Source: Citrobacter europaeus
GTDB taxonomy: Bacteria; Pseudomonadota; Gammaproteobacteria; Enterobacterales; Enterobacteriaceae
Direction of reading: 5' to 3'
Assembly (NCBI GenBank): GCA_020099315.1
Contig: CP083650.1
Coordinates: 2,356,001 to 2,420,000 of the forward strand
DNA length: 64,000 bases
Shown here: piece by piece, positions 26,833 to 35,804 of the stretch
Numbering within the stretch: position 1 is the first letter of the stretch
Layout: every line of letters starts with the position of its first letter
Program-made: the position numbers and the translations under genes
The notes under the pieces: model-generated
Seen by the model: only the letters and a program-made list of their open reading frames with translations
Database searches by the model: none
What the model was told of the DNA's origin: nothing

Positions 26833-27100
26833 AAGTATCCTCCTTTTGTTTTTCAGAATGTTGATCGGTAGCGAAAGTGTAATCGCAAGTTACGCGGTCG
26901 CGCAAGCTTTGCACGCGGCAGCATTGGAACCGTAAACACTGATACGGGAACAGTTACCTTGATTCAGAAGGAATGAACGCAGATTATTCATGCGAAAGTT
27001 AATTTTCATCGCGTCAAAAGTATGAGTTAAGGATCACAACAACGATCTACATTCTCCAGTATCCTCTGCACACTATTTTATTATTTGGAGAATAGATAAC
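26833..27100. other. Divergent promoter region, ABC-F leader and EEP gene
   Basis: 268 bases between the leader ORF and the EEP-family gene. It must contain promoters in both directions. No convincing operator seen. Confidence 0.45.
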
Positions 27101-28003
27101 ATGAAAAAAACAATTACATTAACGATGATTGCGCTGGGATGTTTATTTGCAAATGCACAGGCAAGTGAAAAACTTGCGGGTAATGAGATACTTAAAGTTC
27201 AAAAAGGTGGGGTTCCCGACAAAATTTACACGCAACAAAAACCTCATTTAAAGATTGCCACCTATAACATTGGTAAAAATGAAGCCTCTGCTGATGTAGC
27301 GGATTTTACTGCACTTAATTCGGCGATTGAAAGAATAAATGCCGATATTATTGCGGTTCCGGAGGTTGATAATAAAACAGGTCGTAGCCAAAAAATTGAT
27401 CAACTCAAAAAAATCGCTGATGCCAATAAACTGCATTATGTCTTTGGAAAAGCTATCGACTTTGACGGCGGTGAATACGGATTAGGTCTTCTTTCCAAAT
27501 ATAAAATACTGCATTCGCAGGTCGTGAAATTACCGTCGGGTGATGCAGAACAGCGTGTGGCATTACTGGCGCAGATAGATGTTCCCGGCTTTGATTCCGC
27601 ACCGATCATCATGGTAACTCACCTCGACTGGCAAAAAGATCCAACCATGCGAACTGAGCAGGCGCGTTACCTGTTAGATATTAGCATTGGTGACGCAACA
27701 ACAGATTTCCCGGATATCGCATCTTCAATTAAAATCCTGGCGGGCGATTTCAATTCAACCCGGGATGAACAACCCCTTAAAGAAATACGTTACTTTTTCA
27801 ATGAAGTGACGAAAGAGGGAATTGATACGCGCAGTTGGCCAGCCGTTAACCCAGCGATTGATATAGACCATATTTTCACATTTAAAGGGCAAAAGTGGAA
27901 CGTCAAAAATCTGCAGATCCCACATAATTCATCCGAATTTACGTGGTCTACGGCGAGCGATCACCTGCCGGTTATTGCTGAGCTTGAACTTTCAGAGCAG
28001 TGA
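27101..28003 (+). CDS. Exported endonuclease/exonuclease/phosphatase (EEP) family protein
   Basis: 300 residues, with a signal peptide (MKKTITLTMIALGCLFANAQ, cleavage near A21). All EEP active-site positions are present: N56 in TYNIG, E88 in PEVD, H174 in VTHLDW, D216 and N218 in AGDFNST, D256-H257 in IDHIF and D287-H288 in SDHLPV. Members of this fold are nucleases, sphingomyelinases or phosphoinositide phosphatases; the substrate cannot be read from the motifs. No disulfide or membrane segment. AT-rich coding sequence compared with maeA next door indicates acquisition. TTGGAG precedes the start. Periplasmic or secreted location is inferred. Confidence 0.85.
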   Translation: MKKTITLTMIALGCLFANAQASEKLAGNEILKVQKGGVPDKIYTQQKPHLKIATYNIGKNEASADVADFTALNSAIERINADIIAVPEVDNKTGRSQKIDQLKKIADANKLHYVFGKAIDFDGGEYGLGLLSKYKILHSQVVKLPSGDAEQRVALLAQIDVPGFDSAPIIMVTHLDWQKDPTMRTEQARYLLDISIGDATTDFPDIASSIKILAGDFNSTRDEQPLKEIRYFFNEVTKEGIDTRSWPAVNPAIDIDHIFTFKGQKWNVKNLQIPHNSSEFTWSTASDHLPVIAELELSEQ

Positions 28004-28039
28004 TCCACATACAGCCTTTTGTTCATCAAACGCTTAACA

Positions 28040-28068
28040 TTGCCCGGCAGCAGTTTGCCGCCGGGCAA
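28040..28068. terminator. Hairpin between EEP gene and maeA
   Basis: Arms TTGCCCGGC / GCCGGGCAA between the two convergent genes. No T-run of length, so it may be a REP-like stabiliser or a weak terminator. Confidence 0.5.
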
Positions 28069-28072
28069 AGCG

Positions 28073-29770
28073 TCAGATAGAAGTACGACGGTAGTCGCGA
28101 TATTCCGCCTGCCAGAAATTATCGTCAATCGCCTGTTGTAGCGCTTCGGCGGACGTTTTAACCGCCACGCCTTGCTGCTGGGCCATTTTCCCCACGGCAA
28201 AAGCGATGGCGCGCGACACCGTCTGAATGTCTTTCAGCTCCGGTAACACCAGTCCTTCGCCGTTGAGCACCAGCGGTGAATACTGCGCCAGCGTTTCGCT
28301 TGCCGACATCAGCATTTCATCAGTGATGCGCGACGCGCCAGAAGCAATAACCCCCAGACCGATACCCGGGAAGATATAGGCGTTGTTACACTGGGCGATC
28401 GGATAAATTTTCTCTTTCCACAGTACCGGCGCGAACGGGCTACCGGTCGCAACCAGCGCATTACCTTCTGTCCAGGCGATAATATCCTGTGGCGTAGCTT
28501 CTACGCGGGAAGTCGGGTTAGACAGCGGCATGACGATCGGACGCGGACAATGTTTATGCATTTCGCGAATGATTTCTTCTGTAAACAGGCCGGTCTGTCC
28601 GGAAACACCAATCAGGATATCCGGCTTAACGTTGCGTACCACGTCGAGTAGCGACAGCACATCTTCTTGCGTATCCCAGTGCTGGAGGTTTTCTCGTTTT
28701 TGCACCAGTTTGGTCTGGAAAGAGAGCAGGTTCGGCATCTTATCGGTTAACAGGCCAAAGCGATCAACCATGAATACGCGTTGACGCGCCGCTTCTTCGC
28801 TTAAGCCTTCACGCTGGATTTGCGCGATGATCTGCTCGGCAATCCCGCAACCGGCGGAACCCGCCCCGAGGAAGACGATATTTTGTTCGCTCAACTGGCT
28901 ACCGGCCGCGCGGCTGGCAGCAATCAGCGTGCCAACGGTCACCGCCGCGGTACCCTGAATATCGTCGTTAAACGAGCAGATTTCATCGCGATAACGGGTC
29001 AGGAGAGGCATGGCGTTTTTCTGCGCGAAGTCTTCAAACTGCAACAGTACGTCCGGCCAGCGATGCTTCACGGCCTGGATGAATTCATCGACAAATTCGT
29101 AGTACTCATCATCAGTGATGCGCGGATTACGCCAGCCCATATACAGCGGATCGTTGAGCAGTTGCTGATTGTTGGTCCCGACGTCAAGTACCACTGGCAG
29201 GGTGTAGGCCGGGCTAATTCCGCCACACGCGGTATACAGCGACAGTTTACCGATTGGAATCCCCATTCCGCCGATGCCCTGATCGCCAAGACCCAAAATA
29301 CGTTCGCCATCGGTAACGACGATAACCTTGATATTGTGGTTAGGAACGTTTTGCAGGATGTCGTCCATATTGTGGCGGTTCTGATAAGAGATAAATACGC
29401 CGCGCGCGCGACGATAGATCTCAGAGAAACGCTCACAGGCCGCGCCGACCGTTGGGGTGTAGATAACCGGCATCATCTCATCGAGGTGATTATGCACGAG
29501 TCGGTAAAACAGGGTTTCGTTGGTGTCCTGGATGTTACGCAGATAAATGTGTTTATCAATTTCAGTTTTGAATCCCTGATATTGGATCCAGGCGCGTTCG
29601 GCCTGTTCTTCAATCGTCTCGACCACTTCCGGCAGTAACCCCAGCAGGTTGAAGTTACGGCGTTCTTCCACACTGAAAGCGCTCCCTTTATTCAGTAAGG
29701 GGAATTCCAGCAGTACCGGGCCAGCGTAAGGGATGTAAAGGGAACGCAGTTTTTTAGTTTCGTTTTCCAT
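28073..29770 (-). CDS. maeA: NAD-dependent malic enzyme (decarboxylating)
   Basis: 565 residues from ATG 29770 (MENETKKLRSLYIPYAGPVL), the start that matches the family. Converts malate plus NAD to pyruvate, CO2 and NADH in the cytoplasm. Conserved blocks: the substrate-binding MPVIYTPTVGAACERFSEIY, the metal-binding LLQFEDFAQKNAM and NDDIQGTAAVTVGTL, and the nucleotide-binding IVFLGAGSAGCGIAEQI. It reads as a close orthologue of E. coli MaeA (SfcA). In E. coli adhP precedes it; that gene is absent here. Confidence 0.96.
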   Translation of the reverse strand: MENETKKLRSLYIPYAGPVLLEFPLLNKGSAFSVEERRNFNLLGLLPEVVETIEEQAERAWIQYQGFKTEIDKHIYLRNIQDTNETLFYRLVHNHLDEMMPVIYTPTVGAACERFSEIYRRARGVFISYQNRHNMDDILQNVPNHNIKVIVVTDGERILGLGDQGIGGMGIPIGKLSLYTACGGISPAYTLPVVLDVGTNNQQLLNDPLYMGWRNPRITDDEYYEFVDEFIQAVKHRWPDVLLQFEDFAQKNAMPLLTRYRDEICSFNDDIQGTAAVTVGTLIAASRAAGSQLSEQNIVFLGAGSAGCGIAEQIIAQIQREGLSEEAARQRVFMVDRFGLLTDKMPNLLSFQTKLVQKRENLQHWDTQEDVLSLLDVVRNVKPDILIGVSGQTGLFTEEIIREMHKHCPRPIVMPLSNPTSRVEATPQDIIAWTEGNALVATGSPFAPVLWKEKIYPIAQCNNAYIFPGIGLGVIASGASRITDEMLMSASETLAQYSPLVLNGEGLVLPELKDIQTVSRAIAFAVGKMAQQQGVAVKTSAEALQQAIDDNFWQAEYRDYRRTSI

Positions 29771-29891
29771 GTCACTCACTCTTTTTTGAATAACCGTCCC
29801 TGGCACTCTTTATGATCGTATGTGGCCTGTTCGCCAGGGAAACGGGCGAAGTATAAAGCATTGTGAATGGGTAAAGGGGTTTTATAAGCAA

Positions 29892-29919
29892 AAACACCAC
29901 TGCGGTTGCAATGGTGTTT
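29892..29919 (-). terminator. Intrinsic terminator of sra
   Basis: Arms AAACACCA / TGGTGTTT; on the minus strand the hairpin is followed by TTTTTGC, 32 bases after the sra stop. Confidence 0.8.
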
Positions 29920-29950
29920 ATCTCGTTATTCAGTCAGACGTGCGAAAGGT

Positions 29951-30091
29951 CTACTTGCCGTCAGCGCGGCGCTTTCTTCCGGTAGGATTATTGACCACGC
30001 TGGTTTTGTCACCTTCGGTCACGGATTTACGTTGATTTGAGATTTTGTGGTCCAGTCCGAGAATATGACGGGCCTGACGGTTCGATTTCAT
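29951..30091 (-). CDS. sra: Stationary-phase ribosome-associated protein Sra (S22)
   Basis: 46 residues, starting MKSNRQARHILGLDHKISNQ and ending PTGRKRRADGK. It reads as E. coli Sra (RpsV), a small basic protein bound to the 30S subunit in stationary phase; the E. coli product has 45 residues. GGAGTTAG lies before the ATG. It lies between maeA and osmC, the expected place. The next E. coli gene, bdm, is missing. Confidence 0.92.
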   Translation of the reverse strand: MKSNRQARHILGLDHKISNQRKSVTEGDKTSVVNNPTGRKRRADGK

Positions 30092-30318
30092 TCTAACTCC
30101 TTAATCCTGTTACTGGTTTCAAGGGCGAGCCCGTATGACAACGGACGAAATACAACCTGATAGAAAGCCGATGTTCAAAATAACGGCTTTCTGGATGGTC
30201 GGTCATTTTATCTGAAAGGTCAATGCTTAAGCGGCAAATGAGAACTTTCCCGTATGTGCCATGCTTTTTCTCAGCCGTCCTATACTTGTAACTCCAACGA
30301 CAACACAGGAGAACGGTA
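30092..30318. other. sra-osmC intergenic region, no bdm
   Basis: 227 bases. No frame resembling bdm on either strand. It should hold the sra promoter and the osmotically controlled osmC promoters. Confidence 0.55.
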
Positions 30319-30750
30319 ATGACTATCCATAAGAAAGGTCAGGCACACTGGGAAGGCGACATTAAGCGCGGTAAAGGTACCGTATCGACCGAAAGTGGCG
30401 TGTTGAATCAGCAACCGTATGGGTTTAATACCCGATTCGAAGGGGTGAAAGGCACCAATCCCGAGGAGTTGATTGGCGCGGCCCATGCGGCCTGCTTCTC
30501 AATGGCGCTTTCTCTGATGTTGGGCGAAGCGGGTTTTACGCCAGATGCCATTGATACCACTGCCGATGTTTCTCTGGATAAAGTGGATGCCGGGTTTGCT
30601 ATCACCAAAGTCGCGCTGCACAGCGAGGTGAGCGTCCCGGGGATCGATGCCGCCACGTTTGACGGCATTATCCAGAAAGCGAAAGCGGGCTGCCCGGTAT
30701 CGCAGGTGCTGAACGCGGAAATTACGCTGGATTATCAGTTGAAGTCTTAA
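30319..30750 (+). CDS. osmC: Osmotically inducible peroxiredoxin OsmC
   Basis: 143 residues, the normal length. Reduces organic hydroperoxides with a two-cysteine mechanism: Cys59 in HAACFSMAL and Cys125 in KAGCPVSQV are both present. Cytoplasmic dimer. ACAGGAGAAC precedes the ATG. In E. coli osmC responds to osmotic stress, RpoS, NhaR and RcsB; these sites were not examined closely. Confidence 0.96.
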   Translation: MTIHKKGQAHWEGDIKRGKGTVSTESGVLNQQPYGFNTRFEGVKGTNPEELIGAAHAACFSMALSLMLGEAGFTPDAIDTTADVSLDKVDAGFAITKVALHSEVSVPGIDAATFDGIIQKAKAGCPVSQVLNAEITLDYQLKS

Positions 30751-30757
30751 TCGTGGC

Positions 30758-30788
30758 GTGCCGGATGCGACTGCGTCTTATCCGGCAC
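30758..30788. repeat. REP element
   Basis: GTGCCGGAT ... ATCCGGCAC between the convergent osmC and hydroxybutyrate dehydrogenase genes. Confidence 0.78.
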
Positions 30789-30797
30789 CAGATGATG

Positions 30798-31568
30798 TTA
30801 TTGCGCTACCCAACCGCCATCCATATTCCACGCAACGCCTCGCACCTGCGCCGCGCCGTCTGAGCACAAAAATAGCGCCAGCTCACCCAACTGTTCCGGC
30901 GTGACGAATTCGCGCGACGGCTGCTTTTCCGCCAGCAGGGCGTCACGCGCGGCTTCAGGCTCAGCGCCTTCGGCAATTCGTTTATCAATCTGCTGCTGGA
31001 CCAGCGGTGTGAGCACCCAACCGGGGCACAGCGCATTGCAGGTGATGCCCGTTTGCGCGGTTTCCAGCGCAATGGTCTTGGTTAGTCCCACCACGCCATG
31101 CTTCGCTGCCACATAGGCGGACTTCTCTTTTGAGGCCACCAGCCCGTGAACAGAAGCGATATTAATAATGCGCCCCCAGTTACGCTTACGCATGCCGGGA
31201 AGCGCCAGGCGCGTGGTGTGAAAGACAGAAGAGAGATTAATGGCGATAATCGCGTTCCATTTATCAACCGGGAAGGTTTCCACCGGTGAAACGTGCTGTA
31301 TCCCGGCGTTATTAACCAGGATATCCACACCGCCAAATTCGCTTGCAGCATAGCGCATCATGTCAGCAATTTGCGCTTCATCGCTCAGGTCCGCGCCATG
31401 ATAGCCCGGCGTTTTGCCATACTGCGCCACGGCGTCTTTGGCGGCTTCAACATCGCCAAACCCGTTAAGGATCAGGGTTGCTCCCGCTTGCGCCAGCACC
31501 TGTGCGATGCCTAATCCGATACCGCTGGTTGAACCGGTTACAAGGGCAGTTTTTCCCGTTAAGTTCAT
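30798..31568 (-). CDS. 3-hydroxybutyrate dehydrogenase (SDR family)
   Basis: 256 residues. Classical short-chain dehydrogenase: cofactor loop TGSTSGIGLGIA near residue 11, NNAG at about 88, catalytic Ser in INIASVHGLVAS, and YVAAKHG as the Tyr-x-x-x-Lys pair. The sequence matches D-3-hydroxybutyrate dehydrogenases (GYHGADLSDEAQIADMM, CPGWVLTPLVQQQID). It oxidises 3-hydroxybutyrate to acetoacetate with NAD. Last gene of the operon, 11 bases after the permease. Confidence 0.9.
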   Translation of the reverse strand: MNLTGKTALVTGSTSGIGLGIAQVLAQAGATLILNGFGDVEAAKDAVAQYGKTPGYHGADLSDEAQIADMMRYAASEFGGVDILVNNAGIQHVSPVETFPVDKWNAIIAINLSSVFHTTRLALPGMRKRNWGRIINIASVHGLVASKEKSAYVAAKHGVVGLTKTIALETAQTGITCNALCPGWVLTPLVQQQIDKRIAEGAEPEAARDALLAEKQPSREFVTPEQLGELALFLCSDGAAQVRGVAWNMDGGWVAQ

Positions 31569-31579
31569 GATGATTCTCC

Positions 31580-32973
31580 TTAAACAATTCCGGTGGTGTA
31601 GAAGACGCCGATAACAAACAGCACGGCCAGACTTTTAATGACGGTAATGGCGAAAATCCCACCGTACGCCTGACGATGGCTGAGACCGGTAATGGCCAGC
31701 AGGGTAATGACCGCGCCGTTGTGTGGCAGGGTGTCCATACCACCGCTGGCCATTGACGCCACGCGGTGGAAGACTTCAAGTGGGATATTGGCGGCATGGG
31801 CAGCGGCAATAAAAGTGTCAGACATGGCGGCGAGGGCAATACTCATCCCGCCAGACGCCGAACCGGTGATCCCGGCAAGCGTGGTGATGCTGATAGCCTC
31901 ATTGAGCAGTGGATCGGGAATGGCCGCCAGCGCTTTGGACAACACAAGGAAACCCGGCAGGGCGGCGATCACTGCGCCAAAGCCGTACTCTGATGCGGTG
32001 TTCATCGCTGCGAGGATCGCACCGCCAACCGCCGTTCTGCTCCCTTCCGCCAGACGACCTTTAATGTTGCGATAGCCGAAGAGTACCACCAGTAAAATTC
32101 CAGAAATCAGCGCCGCTTCTACCGCCCAGATAGCAGTGATTTTACCGACTTCGGTGGTAATCGGTTTGGCAAGACCCGGAAGCTCTAACTGATGCGTGGC
32201 GCCATACCATTGGGGGATCCAGCGGGTGAACAGCAGGTTAAATACGCCAACCAGGATCAGCGGAGAGATAGCAATTATCGGGTTCGGCAGATTAATGTTA
32301 TCTGGCGTTTCGGGCTCGTTTAACAGTTCAGTGCCATATCCTTCATTCTTCGACTGGGCTTTACGACGCTGGCGCTCGAGATAAACCAGACCGACAACGA
32401 TAATAAACACGGAACCTATCAAACCCAGCCACGGCGCGGCCCAGGCGTTAGTCCCAAAGAAGCTGGTCGGAATAATGTTCTGGATCTGCGGCGTGCCTGG
32501 CAGGGCGTCCATAGTGAAAGAGAAGGCCCCCAGCGCAACGGTTGCCGGGATCAGGCGCTTTGGATATTACTCTGGCGGAACAGTTCCGCCGCAAACGGAT
32601 ACACCGCAAACGCCACTACAAACAGCGACACGCCACCGTAGGTCAACAGCGCACACACCAGCACAATCACCGGGATGGCGTGGCGACGGCCGAGAATGTT
32701 GATGGCGGCGGCGACAATGGAGCGTGAAAAACCAGATAACTCGATTAACTTGCCAAACACTGCTCCCAGCAAGAACACCGGGAAGTAAAGCTTCACAAAA
32801 CCGACCATTTTTTCCATAAACAGGCCGGTAAAAGCAGGTCCGACGGCGCTGGGTTCGGTAAGCAATACAGCACCTAATGCCGCGATGGGGGCAAAAAGTA
32901 TGACGCTATATCCGCGATAGGCTGCCAGCATCAGCAGGCCCAGCGCTGCCAGGGCGATTAATACACTCATCAT
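31580..32973 (-). pseudogene. GntP-family permease, frameshifted
   Basis: Two adjacent minus-strand frames together make one GntP-family permease of about 464 residues: residues 1-137 from 32973 (start MMSVLIALAALGLLMLAAYR), then a shift, then the rest to 31580. At 32562-32563 the minus strand has ATCCAAAG; inserting one C (ATCCCAAAG) joins FRQSNI to PKRLIPATVALGAFSFTMDA in frame. The family imports gluconate or other organic acids; in this operon the likely substrate is 3-hydroxybutyrate or acetoacetate. Both parts are otherwise well preserved, so either a recent mutation or a sequencing error in a C-run is likely. Confidence 0.82.
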
Positions 32974-33016
32974 GACTCCTCAATATCATTGTTATAGTGG
33001 GGTACAGAAAGAGAAG

Positions 33017-33940
33017 TTACGGTTTCAGGGCAAAGCGCAGCTGATGCTCTCTGCGTTGCTGGATATATTCCTTGCGCGAATCATCCCAACGATAAAATCC
33101 CTGACCGCTGCGTAAACCGGTATCACCGTTGGCAACTTTGTCAGCGACCAGCGACATCATGTCGCTACCGGTTGCCAGTTCCGGTAGCAGATGCCGACAA
33201 ATATCCTGCACCGTAGAAAGTCCGGTCATATCTGCCGCCTCCAGCGGACCAACCATCGCATAGCGACGACCAAGCGAGGCGCGCATGACCTGGTCCACCA
33301 CCTCTGCGCTGGCGATACCGCTTTTGACGATATGCAACGCTTCGCGCAGCAGGGCAAACTGCAGGCGATTACCAACAAACCCCGGTGCGGCGCGATCGAG
33401 CACCACGGCTTCCAGTTGCATTGAAAGCAGTCGCTGTTGCAGCGCATGCAGGTATTCTGGCTTCGTGGCCGTGCCGGGGACAATTTCGACCAACGGAATA
33501 AAATGCGGCGGGTGCCAGAAATGGGCGATCAGCAAGCGTTCGGGATGGGCGAGCTTTTCTGCCAGCGCATCCGGCGGCAGGCCGCTGGTATTACTGGCAA
33601 TCACGGCCTCCGGCGCGATCAGCTCTTCCAGTTGCGCATACAACGCGTGCTTGAGTTCGAGTCGCTCCGGGATGGCTTCAATCAGCAACCCACACGCGGC
33701 AATATCTTGTAGCGAGGTAGTGCCATGCAGACGGCTCACAACCTGTGTTTTTTCGTCTGCGGCAAACTGTTCGGTAGCAATCAGTTCATCCATAATGCCG
33801 CTGGCAACGGCGCCAATGTCCGCAATGCGGCTGCTGTCGGTGTCATACAGCCAGACATCGTGACCATACCGGGCGAAGTGAGTGGCAATACCGACGCCCA
33901 TCAAACCCGCACCCAGTACGCAGATAGGTTTACTTTGCAT
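33017..33940 (-). CDS. 3-hydroxyacyl-CoA (3-hydroxybutyryl-CoA) dehydrogenase
   Basis: 307 residues. N-terminal Rossmann domain with CVLGAGLMGVGIATHFARYG, then the helical C-terminal domain; catalytic His-Glu pair in IAHFWHPPHFIPLVEIVPG. It interconverts 3-hydroxyacyl-CoA and 3-oxoacyl-CoA with NAD. Somewhat longer than the typical 282-residue enzyme, and closer in feel to carnitine-type 3-hydroxyacyl dehydrogenases; the exact acyl substrate is uncertain. Its start overlaps the thiolase end by 11 bases. Confidence 0.82.
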   Translation of the reverse strand: MQSKPICVLGAGLMGVGIATHFARYGHDVWLYDTDSSRIADIGAVASGIMDELIATEQFAADEKTQVVSRLHGTTSLQDIAACGLLIEAIPERLELKHALYAQLEELIAPEAVIASNTSGLPPDALAEKLAHPERLLIAHFWHPPHFIPLVEIVPGTATKPEYLHALQQRLLSMQLEAVVLDRAAPGFVGNRLQFALLREALHIVKSGIASAEVVDQVMRASLGRRYAMVGPLEAADMTGLSTVQDICRHLLPELATGSDMMSLVADKVANGDTGLRSGQGFYRWDDSRKEYIQQRREHQLRFALKP

Positions 33941-35135
33941 GAGATGCCTCCTGCGAACGTTCCACCGCCAGTGCTACGCCCTGACCGCCGCCTACGCACA
34001 GCGTAGCCAGCCCTTTGACGGCATTGCTGCGGGACATTTCATGCAGCAGTGTCACCAGAATTCGACAACCTGAGGCACCAATGGGATGGCCCAGCGCAAT
34101 CGCTCCGCCGTTCACGTTCACCCGATTACCGTCCCAGTTCAGGGATTCGCCAACCGCCAGCGCTTGTGCGGCAAAGGCTTCGTTGGCTTCAATGAGATCG
34201 ACATCATTTAACGTCCAGCCCGCTCGCTTCAGGCACTGGAGTGACGCTTCTACTGGCCCAATGCCCATAATCGCAGGGTCGACGCCGGAGACGGCGTAGC
34301 CCGCCACCCGGCCCATAACCGGCAGGTTGAGTTCTGCCGCTTTGGCGGCGCTCATCAACATTACCGCGGCGGCGCCATCATTGATTGACGAGGCATTCCC
34401 GGCGGTCACCGTGCCGTTACCTGGGCGAAATGCTGGCTTGAGCTGCGCCAGTTTATCGGCCTGAGTATCCGGACGTGGCTGTTCGTCATGATCCACTACA
34501 CGCGGCGGTTTTTTGCCCTGTGGGACGCTGACCGGCGTGATTTCCGCGCTAAAACGACCACCTTCAATGGCGGCGGCGGCTTTTTGCTGGGAGCGAAGGG
34601 CAAAAGCGTCCTGCTGCTCACGACTAATGGCAAACTTATCCGCCAGATTTTCGGCGGTAATACCCATGTGATAGTCGTTGAACGCATCCCACAGACCGTC
34701 ATGCACCACGCTGTCTTTCATGCTGGCATGACCCAGTCGCAGGCCCGCCCGAGCGCCATCGAGAAAATAGGGCGCATTGCTCATGCTCTCTTGCCCACCG
34801 GCAATCACGATTTGCGCATCGCCGCAGCGAATAGCCTGTACCGCCTGATGCACCGCTTTAAGGCCCGAGCCGCACACCAGATTAATGGTTAACGCCGGCG
34901 TAGTTACCGGCAGGCCTGCGCGTAATGCCGTTTGTCTGGCCGGATTCTGGCCGCAGCCCGCCGTCAGGACCTGACCTAAAATCACTTCATCAATTTGCTC
35001 AGGGGTTACGGCTGTTTTTTCCAGCAACGAACGGATCACCACCGAACCCAGTTCAACCGCCGAAAGCGGCGCCAGTGCGCCATGAAAACTGCCAATCGGG
35101 GTGCGCGTTGCCGCGACAATAACAACATCCTGCAT
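33930..35135 (-). CDS. Acetyl-CoA acetyltransferase (thiolase)
   Basis: 401 residues from ATG 35135 (MQDVVIVAATRTPIGSFHGA), with GAGGAGCTGACC as ribosome site. Catalytic residues: the nucleophilic Cys in INLVCGSGLKAVHQAV, His in GGAIALGHPIGASGCR, and Cys in TLCVGGGQGVALAVE. It splits acetoacetyl-CoA into two acetyl-CoA, the last step of the pathway encoded here. AtoB-like. Confidence 0.93.
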   Translation of the reverse strand: MQDVVIVAATRTPIGSFHGALAPLSAVELGSVVIRSLLEKTAVTPEQIDEVILGQVLTAGCGQNPARQTALRAGLPVTTPALTINLVCGSGLKAVHQAVQAIRCGDAQIVIAGGQESMSNAPYFLDGARAGLRLGHASMKDSVVHDGLWDAFNDYHMGITAENLADKFAISREQQDAFALRSQQKAAAAIEGGRFSAEITPVSVPQGKKPPRVVDHDEQPRPDTQADKLAQLKPAFRPGNGTVTAGNASSINDGAAAVMLMSAAKAAELNLPVMGRVAGYAVSGVDPAIMGIGPVEASLQCLKRAGWTLNDVDLIEANEAFAAQALAVGESLNWDGNRVNVNGGAIALGHPIGASGCRILVTLLHEMSRSNAVKGLATLCVGGGQGVALAVERSQEASHAK

Positions 35136-35145
35136 GGTCAGCTCC

Positions 35146-35802
35146 TCAGCTAAAGTGCATTTCGGGGACATTTTCGGGAACGATCAGCTTGCCGGCGGTT
35201 CTGGCGACAATCTCATCCACACTGATGCCCGGCGCACGCTCACGCAGAATGAACGCGCCGTCGGCAATTTCCAGTAGCGCCAGATCGGTAAGCACGCGTT
35301 TAATGCAGGCTACGCCGGTCAGCGGCAGGGTGCAGGCGGGGAGCAGTTTCGACTCTCCGCTTTTGGAGGCATGCGTCATCACCACGATGATGTTGTCGGC
35401 TCCGGCAACCAGGTCCATCGCGCCGCCCATGCCTTTCACCATTTTTCCGGGGATCATCCATGAGGCGATATTGCCGTTAACATCCACTTCAAATGCGCCA
35501 AGCACCGTAAGATCAACGTGGCCGCCGCGGATCATGGCGAAAGATTGCGCCGAATCGAAGATCGCCGCACCTTTGCGCGCCGTCACGGTCTGTTTCCCGG
35601 CGTTGATCATGTCAGCATCAATTTCATCTTCCGTAGGAAACGGGCCCATACCCAGCAAACCATTTTCCGATTGCAGCATTACGTCCATGCCATCGGGAAT
35701 ATAGTTCGCCACCAGAGTGGGGATACCAATCCCAAGGTTGACGTAATAACCGTCGCGCAGTTCGCGGGCAACACGCATCGCCATTTGTTCACGCGTTAAC
35801 AT
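35146..35802 (-). CDS. 3-oxoacid CoA-transferase subunit B
   Basis: 218 residues. Family I CoA-transferase beta chain: YYVNLGIGIPTLVANYIPDG and the active-site Glu in QSENGLLGMGPFP. It moves CoA to acetoacetate from a donor acyl-CoA, together with the adjacent A subunit, whose gene ends two bases upstream. AtoA/ScoB-like; the donor (acetyl- or succinyl-CoA) cannot be told from sequence. Confidence 0.9.
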   Translation of the reverse strand: MLTREQMAMRVARELRDGYYVNLGIGIPTLVANYIPDGMDVMLQSENGLLGMGPFPTEDEIDADMINAGKQTVTARKGAAIFDSAQSFAMIRGGHVDLTVLGAFEVDVNGNIASWMIPGKMVKGMGGAMDLVAGADNIIVVMTHASKSGESKLLPACTLPLTGVACIKRVLTDLALLEIADGAFILRERAPGISVDEIVARTAGKLIVPENVPEMHFS

Positions 35803-35804
35803 GG

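Noticed and set aside
3300..30800. CRISPR array among the short repeats
   Set aside because: The repeats are scattered REP/BIME inverted elements with no regular repeat-spacer pattern and no cas genes.
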